NCBI RefSeq assembly: GCF_009184395.1
Contig: NZ_WEIC01000004.1
Span: forward strand, 62,001-126,000
Length of the DNA stretch: 64,000 nt
Source: Amylibacter sp. SFDW26
GTDB taxonomy: Bacteria > Pseudomonadota > Alphaproteobacteria > Rhodobacterales > Rhodobacteraceae
Direction: 5' to 3'
The position numbers and the translations under genes were made by a program. Positions 47,711 through 56,069 of the stretch are shown here, in pieces (position 1 is the stretch's first letter; each line of letters opens with the position of its first letter). The notes below the pieces were generated by a model. That model searched no databases and was not told where the DNA came from. It saw only the letters and a program-made list of their open reading frames with translations.

Positions 47711-49263
47711 TACATCAAAGGCTGGAAAAACTACTGATGTGGTTGGACCATAGCCCGAAACGGATGTGGGTTTTAGCATTTGTTTTGGGGGCTATACTGG
47801 CGCTGGGACAGGCGCCTGTTTCGTTACCTATAGGTGTATTTATATCTATACCTATCCTTGGATATTGTGGTTTTCACACTCAAACAAAAAAACAAGCTTT
47901 TGGAATTGGTTGGTGGGCTGCTTTTGGATATTTTGTCTTTGGCCTTATTTGGCTGGTTGAACCATTTTTTGTAGAACCAGAAAAACATGCAATTCTGGCC
48001 CCTTTTGCTTTGGCGATGATGTCAGGTGGGTTGGCATTGTTTTGGGGTGCAGCATTCGCTGTTGCAAAAATTTGGGGTGAAAGTTTGATGCGTTACAGCA
48101 TTGGGCTTGCGGTTGCTTTTGTGTGTGCAGAATATCTACGTTCTGTGTTATTTACAGGGTTTCCATGGGGGCTTTTATCTTACATGTGGATTAATACGCC
48201 TGTTGCACAAGCAGCAGCTTTTATTGGACCGTATGGATTAACATTTGTGACTTTGTTGGGCGGCCTATTGATGCTTTCTTTTGCTAAGCACCGCTTTATG
48301 GGGCCCATAATCTCTATCTGTTTCGTCGGTATTTTTGCTGTTATGGGAGCTTATCGGCTTTCTGTGGTTTCTGAGATGTCAGAAACGCGCGTTCGTTTGG
48401 TACAACCAAACGCGCCTCAACATCAAAAATGGCATCCTGAATGGAAGCCAGTCTTTTTTCGAAGAGGCTTAGAGTTTACACAGGCAAAAGCTGACAAACC
48501 TATAGACCTAGTGGTTTGGCCTGAAACTTCAGTGCATTTCCTATTCGAAAATAATACTGCAGATCTAGGAATACTATCGAACTATGCAGGCCCGAACGCA
48601 CATATCATCGCGGGGATTCAACGAGCTCAATTTAATGCGCAAACACAACGTGATCAATATTACAATTCATCAGTTCACTTGGATCCACGCGGTGGTTTGT
48701 TATCCACATATGATAAAAGTCATTTAGTGCCATTCGGGGAATACGTCCCTTTTTCCGAATATTTATCCGAGTATGGGTTTCGTGGACTTGCCCAAACCAT
48801 TGGGGGCTTTTCGACAGGAGAAGGCTTGAGGGTTGTTAAAACACAAGGTCTTCCATCCTACATGCCTATGATTTGCTATGAAGCCATCTTTCCAATGGCA
48901 ATTAATGGACACCCAGAACGCCCAGAGTTCTTATTGCATATGACAAACGATGCATGGTTCGGTGATTATATTGGACCATATCAACATCTCGTCCAAGTGC
49001 AGTTTCGTGCGATTGAACAAGGTTTGCCTGTTGCGCGGTCAGCCAATACAGGCGTATCAGCAATGATTGATCCATATGGGCGTATACTTGATCAGCTTGA
49101 ACTTAATAAAAAAGGGTTTCTGGATGCTAACTTGCCAAAACCGTTAAATCCTACGGTTTATTCGCAATACGGTGAACTTCCAGTACTTATCTTGCTATTA
49201 CTCTTGGGTTTAGGTGCTAAATATGTGACATTTAGGCCTAATCTGCGACAACACGACCAATAA
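47707..49263 (+). CDS. lnt: Apolipoprotein N-acyltransferase
   Basis: Inner-membrane enzyme that adds the third acyl chain to lipoproteins. It has 518 residues with about six N-terminal membrane segments, then a periplasmic nitrilase domain carrying the Glu in VVWPETS, Lys in [14 protein letters not shown] and Cys in MICYEAIFP, plus a last membrane helix near 493-510. The start is GTG in GTGA overlapping the corC stop. Confidence 0.94.
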   Translation: MIHQRLEKLLMWLDHSPKRMWVLAFVLGAILALGQAPVSLPIGVFISIPILGYCGFHTQTKKQAFGIGWWAAFGYFVFGLIWLVEPFFVEPEKHAILAPFALAMMSGGLALFWGAAFAVAKIWGESLMRYSIGLAVAFVCAEYLRSVLFTGFPWGLLSYMWINTPVAQAAAFIGPYGLTFVTLLGGLLMLSFAKHRFMGPIISICFVGIFAVMGAYRLSVVSEMSETRVRLVQPNAPQHQKWHPEWKPVFFRRGLEFTQAKADKPIDLVVWPETSVHFLFENNTADLGILSNYAGPNAHIIAGIQRAQFNAQTQRDQYYNSSVHLDPRGGLLSTYDKSHLVPFGEYVPFSEYLSEYGFRGLAQTIGGFSTGEGLRVVKTQGLPSYMPMICYEAIFPMAINGHPERPEFLLHMTNDAWFGDYIGPYQHLVQVQFRAIEQGLPVARSANTGVSAMIDPYGRILDQLELNKKGFLDANLPKPLNPTVYSQYGELPVLILLLLLGLGAKYVTFRPNLRQHDQ

Positions 49264-49308
49264 TTTTATTGACCCAAGCTATCCGTATCTCTACCTGAAG
49301 GATACCTA

Positions 49309-49354
49309 TCGCTACAACGGCTTCCTGAAGTGGCGATTTAATCTTACTGGAGCG
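49309..49354 (+). ncRNA. SAM/SAH riboswitch upstream of metK
   Basis: The leader directly before metK matches the SAM/SAH riboswitch I know from Rhodobacterales: stem TCGCTA / TGGCGA (49309-49314 and 49331-49336), the loop ACAACGGCTTCCTG, an AU-rich linker and CTGGAGCG. GCTTCC (320-325 of this block, 49320-49325) can pair with GGAGC (49349-49353) to form the pseudoknot that hides the metK ribosome site, GGAG, 8 bases before the ATG. Expected action: ligand binding blocks metK translation. The pairings are visible; the ligand is known from the class. Confidence 0.88.
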
Positions 49355-49360
49355 ATATTT

Positions 49361-50527
49361 ATGTCCCGACAAAATTACCTATTTACTTCGGAATCCGTTT
49401 CCGAAGGTCACCCAGATAAAATCTGTGACCGTATTTCAGATGCAATCTTGGATGCATTTCTAACAGAAGAAGAATTGGCACGTGTTGCCTGTGAAACGTT
49501 CGCTACAACCAACCGCGTTGTGATCGGGGGCGAAGTTGGCCTGTCTACACCTGAAAAGCTTGATGCTTTTATGGGCGGTGTTGAAGGCATCGTACGCGAT
49601 TGTGTTAAAGACATTGGTTATGAACAAGACGGTTTCCACTGGAAAAATATGTCTGTTGAAAACCATCTACATGCACAATCAGCGCATATCGCACAGGGCG
49701 TTGATGCCGCTGGTGCGGGCGACCAAGGTATCATGTTTGGTTATGCTGTAGATGAAACTACAGAATTGATGCCAGCACCAATTCAATATTCACACGCGAT
49801 CCTACGCAATCTTGCAGAAGCACGCCACGAAGGTACGCTTGGAATGCTTGGTCCAGATGCAAAATCTCAGCTTTCTGTGAAATACGTTGATGGCAAGCCA
49901 GTTGGTGTAACATCTATCGTTCTTTCAACTCAGCACTTGGATGAAACAATGACATCTGCGGATGTACAAGCGGTTGTAGAGCCATACATTCGCAATACAT
50001 TGCCAGAGGGTTGGATTTCTGCCGAAACTGAATGGCACGTGAATCCAACAGGCAAGTTCGTGATCGGCGGCCCTGATGGGGATGCTGGCCTAACTGGTCG
50101 TAAAATCATCGTTGATACATACGGCGGTGCAGCCCCTCACGGTGGTGGTGCATTCTCTGGTAAAGATCCAACCAAAGTGGACCGTTCAGCAGCATATGCA
50201 GCACGTTACCTTGCGAAAAATGTTGTTGCGGCTGGTATGGCGAAACGTTGTACAATTCAGCTGTCATACGCGATTGGTGTAGCCAAACCACTTTCGATCT
50301 ATTGCGATACACATGGCACAGGCCAAGTACACGAGTCAGAGATTGAAAAAGCAGTGGCACAAGCAATGGATTTGACACCAACGGGTATCAAAGATCACTT
50401 GCAACTGACACGTCCCATTTACGCACGTACAGCGGCTTACGGTCACTTTGGCCGTACACCAACAGATGACGGTGGTTTCTCTTGGGAACGCACAGATTTG
50501 GTGGAAGCACTGAAAAAGGCTGTTTGA
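49361..50527 (+). CDS. metK: S-adenosylmethionine synthetase
   Basis: Makes SAM from methionine and ATP. It has 388 residues with the N-terminal [36 protein letters not shown] and [32 protein letters not shown] motifs that bind ATP, phosphate and metals. Codon use is biased as in highly expressed genes. Translation should be feedback-regulated by the preceding riboswitch. Confidence 0.97.
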   Translation: MSRQNYLFTSESVSEGHPDKICDRISDAILDAFLTEEELARVACETFATTNRVVIGGEVGLSTPEKLDAFMGGVEGIVRDCVKDIGYEQDGFHWKNMSVENHLHAQSAHIAQGVDAAGAGDQGIMFGYAVDETTELMPAPIQYSHAILRNLAEARHEGTLGMLGPDAKSQLSVKYVDGKPVGVTSIVLSTQHLDETMTSADVQAVVEPYIRNTLPEGWISAETEWHVNPTGKFVIGGPDGDAGLTGRKIIVDTYGGAAPHGGGAFSGKDPTKVDRSAAYAARYLAKNVVAAGMAKRCTIQLSYAIGVAKPLSIYCDTHGTGQVHESEIEKAVAQAMDLTPTGIKDHLQLTRPIYARTAAYGHFGRTPTDDGGFSWERTDLVEALKKAV

Positions 50528-50562
50528 TCTAAGCTTGATCAAACACGCATGAAAAGCTAGTG

Positions 50563-50593
50563 AAGCCCCGAGATAACTCGGGGCTTTTTCTTT
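50563..50593 (+). terminator. Intrinsic terminator of metK
   Basis: Ten-bp perfect stem AAGCCCCGAG / CTCGGGGCTT with a 4-base loop, then TTTCTTT. The trmB start codon follows at once, so trmB is read by read-through or from a promoter overlapping metK. Confidence 0.92.
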
Positions 50594-51322
50594 ATGGATG
50601 ACCATCAGCGTAAAAAACACGTATCAGGCGCACCTTGGCGCAATTTCTATGGTCGTATCAAAGGCAAAGGCCTGCACCAAAGCCATGAGCGGTATTTGGA
50701 AGAGGATTTGGATAAGCTTGCGCCAAAGAATGTAAGTTGGAAAGAAAACCCTGATCGCAACCCGCTTAACCTGTCAGAACTGTTTGGCAACGATAACCCT
50801 GTTTGGTTGGAAGTAGGCTTTGGCGGTGGTGAGCATTTGGTGCACCAAGCACAGCAAAACCCTGATGTGAATATCATTGGGTGTGAACCTTATATCAATG
50901 GTGTGGCAACACTGCTTGGTAAAATCCGCAAAGCTGGCGTGACCAATCTAAGTGTCCATCCAGGTGATGCACGTGACATGATGGATGTACTGCCAGAAGG
51001 GTCTATTGAGAAAGCATTTCTATTGTACCCCGACCCATGGCCCAAAGCGCGCCATCACCGTCGCCGTTTTGTAACACCAGAACATCTTGATCCTTTGGCG
51101 AAATGCCTGAAAGCAGGATCGGTCTTCCGTGTTGCCACAGATATCGAAGATTATGTACGCCAAACACTGGAGCAAGTGCCAACGCGCGATGATTTTGAAT
51201 GGTTGGCAGAAAGCCCAACAGATTGGCGCAACGCTTGGCCTGATTGGTATTCAACGCGGTATGAGCAAAAAGCATTGCGCGAAGGCCGCACACCGCATTA
51301 TTTGACTTTCCGCAAACTCTAG
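50594..51322 (+). CDS. trmB: tRNA (guanine-N7-)-methyltransferase
   Basis: Methylates G46 in the variable loop of tRNAs. It has 242 residues with the SAM site WLEVGFGGGEHL, the active-site region LYPDPWPKARHHRRRF and a C-terminal TRYEQKALREGRTPHYL. It starts right after the metK terminator without a clear ribosome site, so expression may be low or coupled to read-through. Confidence 0.93.
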   Translation: MDDHQRKKHVSGAPWRNFYGRIKGKGLHQSHERYLEEDLDKLAPKNVSWKENPDRNPLNLSELFGNDNPVWLEVGFGGGEHLVHQAQQNPDVNIIGCEPYINGVATLLGKIRKAGVTNLSVHPGDARDMMDVLPEGSIEKAFLLYPDPWPKARHHRRRFVTPEHLDPLAKCLKAGSVFRVATDIEDYVRQTLEQVPTRDDFEWLAESPTDWRNAWPDWYSTRYEQKALREGRTPHYLTFRKL

Positions 51323-51390
51323 TCTGTTCGGAATAGACCGCCCGTTCGCAATAGGGTATACGCTAGGCAAATTAGACTAGGACGACCGAT

Positions 51391-52725
51391 ATGTCAGGAC
51401 ACGGCACCCCCATTCCAATGCAATCCCGCGCAGGCGGCCCTCTTTCGGGCACAGCTGAAATTCCGGGTGATAAATCAGTATCGCACCGCTCGTTGATCCT
51501 TGGTGCTTTGTCTGTTGGTCAGACAAATATCAGGGGGTTGCTTGAGGGCGAAGATATTCTGGACACAGCCAAAGCGATGGCTTCATTTGGAGCTGATGTT
51601 GAACGTATTGGTTATGGTGAATGGACTGTTAACGGCGTAGGCGTTGGTGGTTTTGCGGAGCCCGAAGATGTAATCGATTGCGGTAACGCGGGCACTGGCG
51701 TGCGCTTGATTATGGGCGCAATGTCTACATCTCCGATCACGGCGACTTTCACGGGGGACGCATCTTTACGCTCTCGCCCAATGGGTCGTATCACGGATCC
51801 GCTGGCATTGTTTGGTGCGCAATCTGTAGGGCGCGATAAAGGTATGTTGCCACTGACGATGGTTGGTGCGCGTGATCCGTTGCCTGTGCGCTATACGTCA
51901 CCACATCCATCTGCCCAGATTAAGTCAGCTGTGCTTTTGGCGGGTTTGAATACGCCTGGGAAAACTGTGTTGATCGAAAAGGAAAAAACTCGGGACCATA
52001 CGGAACGTATGTTGCGTGGCTTTGGGGCTGAGATTGAAACGGTTGAAACGGATGAGGGATTTGAGATCACTTTGACGGGGCAACCTGAATTGAAGGCGCA
52101 GGATATTGCTGTGCCGCGCGATCCAAGTTCAGCGGCTTTTCCTGTCTGTGCGGCTTTGATCGTCGAAGGATCAGAGATTGTTTTGCCCAACATCGGCTTG
52201 AACCCAACACGCGCTGGGTTGTTTACAACGCTTGTTGAAATGGGTGCGGATATTACCTTTGAAAACGAGCGTGAAGAGGGTGGTGAGCCTGTTGCTGACT
52301 TGCGTGTAAAAGCAAGCAAACTCAAAGGGATAGAGGTGCCAGAAGATCGTGCGCCAAGCATGATTGACGAATATCCGATCCTGTCCGCAGTGGCTGCTTT
52401 TGCGACAGGTAAAACCGTTATGCGCGGCGTGAAAGAGCTGCGCGTTAAGGAATGTGACCGCATTGATGCGATGGCGCGGGGGCTTGAAGCGCAAGGTGTG
52501 CAAATCGAAGAGGGTGAGGACTTTTTGATTGTGCATGGGCAATCTGGTGATGTGAAAGGTGGGGGGACGGCTAAGACGTTTATTGACCACCGTATCGCCA
52601 TGTCATTCCTGTGTATGGGGCTTGCGACGAAGGAGCCTGTGAGCGTGGATGATGGGGCTGCGATTGCGACAAGTTTCCCTATATTTCAAGACCTTATGAA
52701 GGGTCTGGGCGCTGATATTTCATGA
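51391..52725 (+). CDS. aroA: 3-phosphoshikimate 1-carboxyvinyltransferase (EPSP synthase)
   Basis: Shikimate-pathway enzyme of 444 residues. Motifs include [31 protein letters not shown], the [16 protein letters not shown] loop and [17 protein letters not shown]. Family length and all substrate-binding Lys/Arg residues appear intact. Overlaps cmk by 4 bases (ATGA). Confidence 0.96.
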   Translation: MSGHGTPIPMQSRAGGPLSGTAEIPGDKSVSHRSLILGALSVGQTNIRGLLEGEDILDTAKAMASFGADVERIGYGEWTVNGVGVGGFAEPEDVIDCGNAGTGVRLIMGAMSTSPITATFTGDASLRSRPMGRITDPLALFGAQSVGRDKGMLPLTMVGARDPLPVRYTSPHPSAQIKSAVLLAGLNTPGKTVLIEKEKTRDHTERMLRGFGAEIETVETDEGFEITLTGQPELKAQDIAVPRDPSSAAFPVCAALIVEGSEIVLPNIGLNPTRAGLFTTLVEMGADITFENEREEGGEPVADLRVKASKLKGIEVPEDRAPSMIDEYPILSAVAAFATGKTVMRGVKELRVKECDRIDAMARGLEAQGVQIEEGEDFLIVHGQSGDVKGGGTAKTFIDHRIAMSFLCMGLATKEPVSVDDGAAIATSFPIFQDLMKGLGADIS

Positions 52726-53348
52726 GTTTCACGGTCGCCATAGACGGGCCAGCGGCGGCTGGTAAGGGAACTATTTCCAAGGCTGTGGCGGCGCATTTTG
52801 GGTTTCATCATCTGGATACGGGGTTGCTGTATCGGGCTGTTGGGAAGAAGGCCTTAAATTACTCAAGAACCAGCTATTACCCTGAAATTGCTGAACAATT
52901 AGCGTTGGAACTGACGGCAGAAGACCTGCAAGCGACTGACCTTAGAACGGCGGAAGTGGCGCAGGCGGCTAGTAAGATTGCGGTTATTCCGCAGGTCAGA
53001 ACGGCACTTGTTCAATTCCAAAAAACCTTTGCAAAACAAGAGGATGGGGCGGTTTTGGATGGGCGTGATATCGGCACTGTGATCTGCCCTGATGCGGATG
53101 TGAAGCTTTTTGTGACTGCCAGCGCGCGGGTGCGGGCGGATCGGCGGTTTAAGGAGCTGTCTGCCAAAGACCCATCTGTGGAATTTGAGCAAGTATATCA
53201 AGATGTTATGGCACGTGACGCGCGGGACGCGGAACGGGATGTGGCGCCTATGGTGGCGGCTGATGATGCCCATTTGATCGACACATCTACGCTTTCTATT
53301 GAGGAAGCAATCCAAGCGGCCATCGCGGTGATTGACGCCAAAAAATAG
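52722..53348 (+). CDS. cmk: Cytidylate kinase
   Basis: Phosphorylates CMP and dCMP. It has 208 residues with the P-loop [21 protein letters not shown] and [23 protein letters not shown]. In most alphaproteobacteria rpsA follows closely; here the next 4.4 kb are accessory DNA. Confidence 0.95.
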   Translation: MSFTVAIDGPAAAGKGTISKAVAAHFGFHHLDTGLLYRAVGKKALNYSRTSYYPEIAEQLALELTAEDLQATDLRTAEVAQAASKIAVIPQVRTALVQFQKTFAKQEDGAVLDGRDIGTVICPDADVKLFVTASARVRADRRFKELSAKDPSVEFEQVYQDVMARDARDAERDVAPMVAADDAHLIDTSTLSIEEAIQAAIAVIDAKK

Positions 53349-53349
53349 C

Positions 53350-53393
53350 TGTATGGAATGCGTATGGCAGACGTATGGAAAGCGTATGGCACC
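53350..53393. repeat. Four copies of an 11-bp tandem repeat
   Basis: TGTATGGAATG, CGTATGGCAGA, CGTATGGAAAG and CGTATGGCACC follow directly after the cmk stop codon. All share GTATGG at 11-bp spacing, that is on the same face of the helix. It marks the left edge of the accessory segment; a protein-binding array is possible. Confidence 0.75.
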
Positions 53394-53400
53394 CGCAGGG

Positions 53401-53601
53401 TTAATGAAATAGCAACTGTATGCGGTTTCTGATGCGGATTTCATTTACATTTTCTTGACGGGCAAAGGCGGCGATGATCGGGATCAGGGGATCATCGGCA
53501 TCTATGAATTTTTCTTCGATCAGAAAATCCACGACATGTGGTTTGGTCTTTTGGGTGAAATACACGGTCTGCATACCGCTGCTTTTTGGAAATATCATCA
53601 T
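53401..53601 (-). CDS. Small protein of unknown function downstream of the structured RNA
   Basis: Open frame of 66 residues without recognised relatives: MMIFPKSSGMQTVYFTQ..., charged, ending in IRIRNRIQLLFH. AAGGGAGCGGC precedes the start, about 13 bases away, which is long; an internal Met near residue 10 is another option. It lies on the same strand and just downstream of the structured RNA, and would be read if the RNA terminator is passed. An overlapping plus-strand frame (53455-53640) is less convincing. Confidence 0.45.
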   Translation of the reverse strand: MMIFPKSSGMQTVYFTQKTKPHVVDFLIEEKFIDADDPLIPIIAAFARQENVNEIRIRNRIQLLFH

Positions 53602-53619
53602 GGCGCAAACGCCGCTCCC

Positions 53620-53733
53620 TTAAATCAAATAAACAAATGAAAACGGCCGTCGGTGTGATCCGACAGCCGGGGAGTTCGTAAGTCGCTCATCACGACTGCT
53701 ATGGCCTTTAGGTTGCCCCTGGACATACGCCAT
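53620..53733 (-). CDS. 37-residue open frame inside the structured RNA
   Basis: Starts MAYVQGQPKGHSSRDERL and continues TNSPAVGSHRRPF, ending VYLI, with GGGAGGTT directly ahead of the ATG. The frame runs through three of the RNA's stems, including the terminator. Its central residues look like short frames I associate with prophage antisense/immunity regions, a recollection that I cannot check. It may be a real leader peptide or simply the RNA read as codons. Confidence 0.35.
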   Translation of the reverse strand: MAYVQGQPKGHSSRDERLTNSPAVGSHRRPFSFVYLI

Positions 53734-53872
53734 AACCTCCCCGACCTTTTGAAATCGAGGAGGTATCATTTCGGTTGATACCAACCGGATGAGTGAGGTT
53801 ACGACACCCCGAGACAGACTGCTGCCTGTCCTTCGGTTAGGATAGGGGATGTGTTGGGGCTAGGGAAGGGGC
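53632..53872 (-). ncRNA. Strongly structured minus-strand RNA of unknown class
   Basis: Stems seen (plus coordinates): 53644-53653/53660-53669 with T-rich sequence after it on the minus strand (intrinsic terminator); AGTCG/CGACT 53681-53685/53693-53697; TATGGC/GCCATA 53700-53705/53729-53734; ACCTCCCCGA/TCGAGGAGGT 53735-53744/53755-53764 with one mismatch; GGTATC/GATACC 53762-53767/53777-53782, which competes with CGGTTG/CAACCG 53772-53777/53782-53787; and CCTGTCC/GGATAGG 53825-53831/53840-53846, which competes with GACAG/CTGTC. A TATAAT lies at 53879-53884. Competing stems and a masked GGGAGG suggest a regulatory RNA. The boundaries are estimates. Confidence 0.6.
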
Positions 53873-53878
53873 TGGTTC

Positions 53879-53884
53879 ATTATA
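53879..53884 (-). promoter_or_regulatory. -10 box for the structured RNA
   Basis: TATAAT on the minus strand, about 10 bases before the first stem-forming bases. No good -35 is visible at 16-18 bp, so an activator or an extended context may be needed. Confidence 0.4.
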
Positions 53885-53957
53885 TTAAAAATATTCCTTG
53901 CATCGTTTAATATTTTGCTCCACAAACGAGGTGAGAAAAATTAAACGGAGTGTTTCT

Positions 53958-54593
53958 GTGACTGTTTTTAAAACGGCAATAATTAGTAACGAGGATGATG
54001 TAGCCCAGCGCCTTGAAGAGTTAGGAGTAACTGCAGAACAGATTATTTCTGTAGGTCTTGTTGCACGTGCTCGACAAAATGATGCTAGCCCACTTATGCC
54101 AATCAATGCGCCTGGAAGTCTTGCGTATATTTTTGGTGTAGAAGAGATGCGCCAGCAAATCAGTGGTAGCGATTGGTATTCAGAAAGAAAGTATGGTGTT
54201 GAGGCGATTGTAAATCGTAAAAGTAATATTCGCATTGCCTATCAAAATGTTGATGAAGCATGTTCGATTACATGGAAACCAAAGCCACGTTCAGCAAAAG
54301 GTACAGGCTCAGAAAATCTATGCAGCCCTACTTTATTTGAGCATGCTGGTGTTGACGCTGGACCACTTACAAATGTCTGCTCTGATGGGCTAACTACTTA
54401 TTACATAATGGTAGGGGAAAATGGTGGTATAGAATTATCATGCCCTGTAATCTCAAATAAGACATTTGCGGCTTTTATTGAGCGAATTTTTGTCTACATT
54501 CCTTCTAATGAATTAGATGAAGTTGCAAATGATAATTCTGATAGTCCAATAGAAGATTTTGAGATAAGCGTGTCTCTAAAAGAATCTGAGTAA
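53958..54593 (+). CDS. Unknown 211-residue protein, partner of the XRE-ImmA/IrrE gene
   Basis: I do not recognise this protein. The start is taken as GTG at 53958 with CGGAG seven bases ahead; the frame opens 20 codons earlier without a ribosome site. It is soluble, with four Cys in the middle (EACS, ENLCSP, NVCSDG, LSCPV) and a very acidic tail (EVANDNSDSPIEDFE). Its stop overlaps the ATG of the next gene (TAATG), so the two are translationally coupled. The region is AT-rich compared with cmk and rpsA, which suggests transfer. A toxin, sensor or protease substrate is possible. Confidence 0.78.
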   Translation: MTVFKTAIISNEDDVAQRLEELGVTAEQIISVGLVARARQNDASPLMPINAPGSLAYIFGVEEMRQQISGSDWYSERKYGVEAIVNRKSNIRIAYQNVDEACSITWKPKPRSAKGTGSENLCSPTLFEHAGVDAGPLTNVCSDGLTTYYIMVGENGGIELSCPVISNKTFAAFIERIFVYIPSNELDEVANDNSDSPIEDFEISVSLKESE

Positions 54594-55672
54594 TGTTTAA
54601 TATCAAAAGATTTAAGCTTGCCAAACAAATACGGCGGCTAACTGGTAAAAGCCTAGCTGAAAAAGCTGGGCTAACACCCGTTACAATCTCGAAAATTGAA
54701 AACGGTCACGCCCCAGAAAAAGAAACAATTGAGCGTTTAGTAAAAGCTTTAGGGTTTCCTAAAAGCTTTTTCGTCATGGACGATCCTGAATTGCTAGACA
54801 GTGAGGCTGTCAGTTTTAGAAGCTTATCAAAAATGAATGCTAAAGAACGTGATGCATCTCTTGCTGCTGGGGGGCTTGGAATTGAGTTATATAACTGGAT
54901 CAATGATAAATTTAATTTACCCGAAGTAGATTTAATTGACTTAAACAAAGAGAGAAATCGTCCAGAAACAGCGGCAAGAATGTTGAGGCAACATTGGCAA
55001 TTAGGCGATCGACCTATTGGAAATATGCTTAAATTGCTTGAGTCTAAAGGGATAAGAATATTATCGCTTTCGGAAAGTACAAAGAATGTAGATGCATACT
55101 CCTTTTGGCACAGTAATTCTGCTTATATATTTCTCAATCAAGAGAAAACAGCAGAAAGGTCTATTTTTGATAGTGCTCATGAACTGGCACATTTAGTTCT
55201 ACATCATCACGCAGGTGCAAAAAATGATCGCGGAGCTGAGATGCAAGCTGATCGTTTTGCATCTGCATTTTTAATGCCAGAAGCAGATATAAGAAGTAAT
55301 GTTAGGCATAACGTAATAACAGCTACCGAGGTTATAAAGCTTAAATTTAGGTGGAGAGTATCTGCTATGGCTCTAGCATATCGTTTGCATGCCTTAGAGC
55401 TACTCAGTGATTGGCGTTACAGGTCGCTTTGTATCGAATTAGGACAGCGAGGTTACCGTAGCGGTGAACCAAAAGGTGTAAAAAGAGAAACTTCTGTTGT
55501 TCTAGAAAAAGTGTTTAGAGCTCTTTGGTTAAAGCAATTCACAAAAGAGGATTTAACTGAAGAATTGTCTTTTCCTTTAAATGACCTAGAAAACTTAATT
55601 TTTAAGCTTTCAGTTGTGAATGAAGTGAGCCAATCAGAAGAAGCCGTAGAGGGACTTCGACTCGTTAACTAA
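54593..55672 (+). CDS. XRE regulator fused to ImmA/IrrE metalloprotease domain
   Basis: Protein of 359 residues. Residues 8-60 form an XRE helix-turn-helix (LAEKAGLTPVTISKIENGHA). Residues about 165-260 form a DUF955/ImmA-IrrE zinc peptidase domain with H196-E-L-A-H200 and the third ligand E216 in EMQADRFASAFLMP. A C-terminal 100-residue part has no clear match. In this family the protease cleaves a repressor or partner (ImmA in ICEBs1, IrrE in Deinococcus) and the HTH autoregulates. The natural partner is the coupled upstream protein. AT-rich, and alone in an otherwise housekeeping region. Confidence 0.9.
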   Translation: MFNIKRFKLAKQIRRLTGKSLAEKAGLTPVTISKIENGHAPEKETIERLVKALGFPKSFFVMDDPELLDSEAVSFRSLSKMNAKERDASLAAGGLGIELYNWINDKFNLPEVDLIDLNKERNRPETAARMLRQHWQLGDRPIGNMLKLLESKGIRILSLSESTKNVDAYSFWHSNSAYIFLNQEKTAERSIFDSAHELAHLVLHHHAGAKNDRGAEMQADRFASAFLMPEADIRSNVRHNVITATEVIKLKFRWRVSAMALAYRLHALELLSDWRYRSLCIELGQRGYRSGEPKGVKRETSVVLEKVFRALWLKQFTKEDLTEELSFPLNDLENLIFKLSVVNEVSQSEEAVEGLRLVN

Positions 55673-55701
55673 TCTCACAATAGTGCTTGCTAGCCTTAGC
55701 G

Positions 55702-55885
55702 CCCGATCCGAGGGTGGGTGTGAAGCACCCGCCCGTGGGGGCGGATCGGGTGCTGTCCGTGCTATAGCACGGACTGGGTGCGGCTGGGTTGTGTGGTTTG
55801 TAGGATCGGCTCTCGCGCATTGCTTTGCAATACTTTGCCGCCTGACCATTGCAGGCAATGGTTTTACGCGTGGGCTGAAGCCCAC
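55702..55885. repeat. Cluster of palindromic repeats
   Basis: The block contains CCCGATCCG/CGGATCGGG (55702-55710/55742-55750) enclosing GGGTGGGTG/CACCCGCCC; a 20-bp perfect palindrome centred on CTATAG at 55755-55774; CCATTG/CAATGG at 55846-55861; and GTGGGC/GCCCAC at 55870-55885. GC content jumps against the AT-rich operon just before. This is the look of dispersed REP-type elements rather than a gene; open frames here are reads through hairpins. The stretch 55673-56069 holds nothing else apart from the inverted repeat at 55951. Confidence 0.7.
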
Positions 55886-55950
55886 CCTACGGTTTGATTT
55901 TGAATTGATAGCTTGGCTGGAATAGATACCTGCAAACATTTGTAAATTGA

Positions 55951-56036
55951 CGCAAGCGGGATGGTGATGCTTTAAATTATGGTTCGCACAAGCACCTAAT
56001 CATCCTCCCCCAAAGGAGTGTGGCATCCCGCTTGCG
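55951..56036. repeat. 86-bp inverted repeat with 13-bp arms
   Basis: CGCAAGCGGGATG at 55951-55963 and its exact complement CATCCCGCTTGCG at 56024-56036, with inner CTCC...GGAG pairing. It could be a small structured RNA, a non-autonomous mobile element or a protein-binding site. A further hairpin ACCACCC/GGGTGGT follows at about 56042-56062. Confidence 0.65.
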
Positions 56037-56069
56037 ATGTACCACCCCCGCAAGGGTGGTAGATGGGAT

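Noticed and set aside
51891-52601. Minus-strand frame of 236 codons opposite aroA
   Set aside because: Ser/Pro/Thr-rich shadow of a conserved enzyme gene.
53455-53640. Plus-strand frame opposite 53401-53601
   Set aside because: No ribosome site and an unconvincing composition; the minus-strand frame is preferred but also uncertain.
53632-53872. Retron msr-msd RNA
   Set aside because: No reverse transcriptase gene nearby; the terminator and orientation do not fit.
55634-55939. Overlapping frames on both strands in the palindrome cluster
   Set aside because: They translate hairpins and have no ribosome site.
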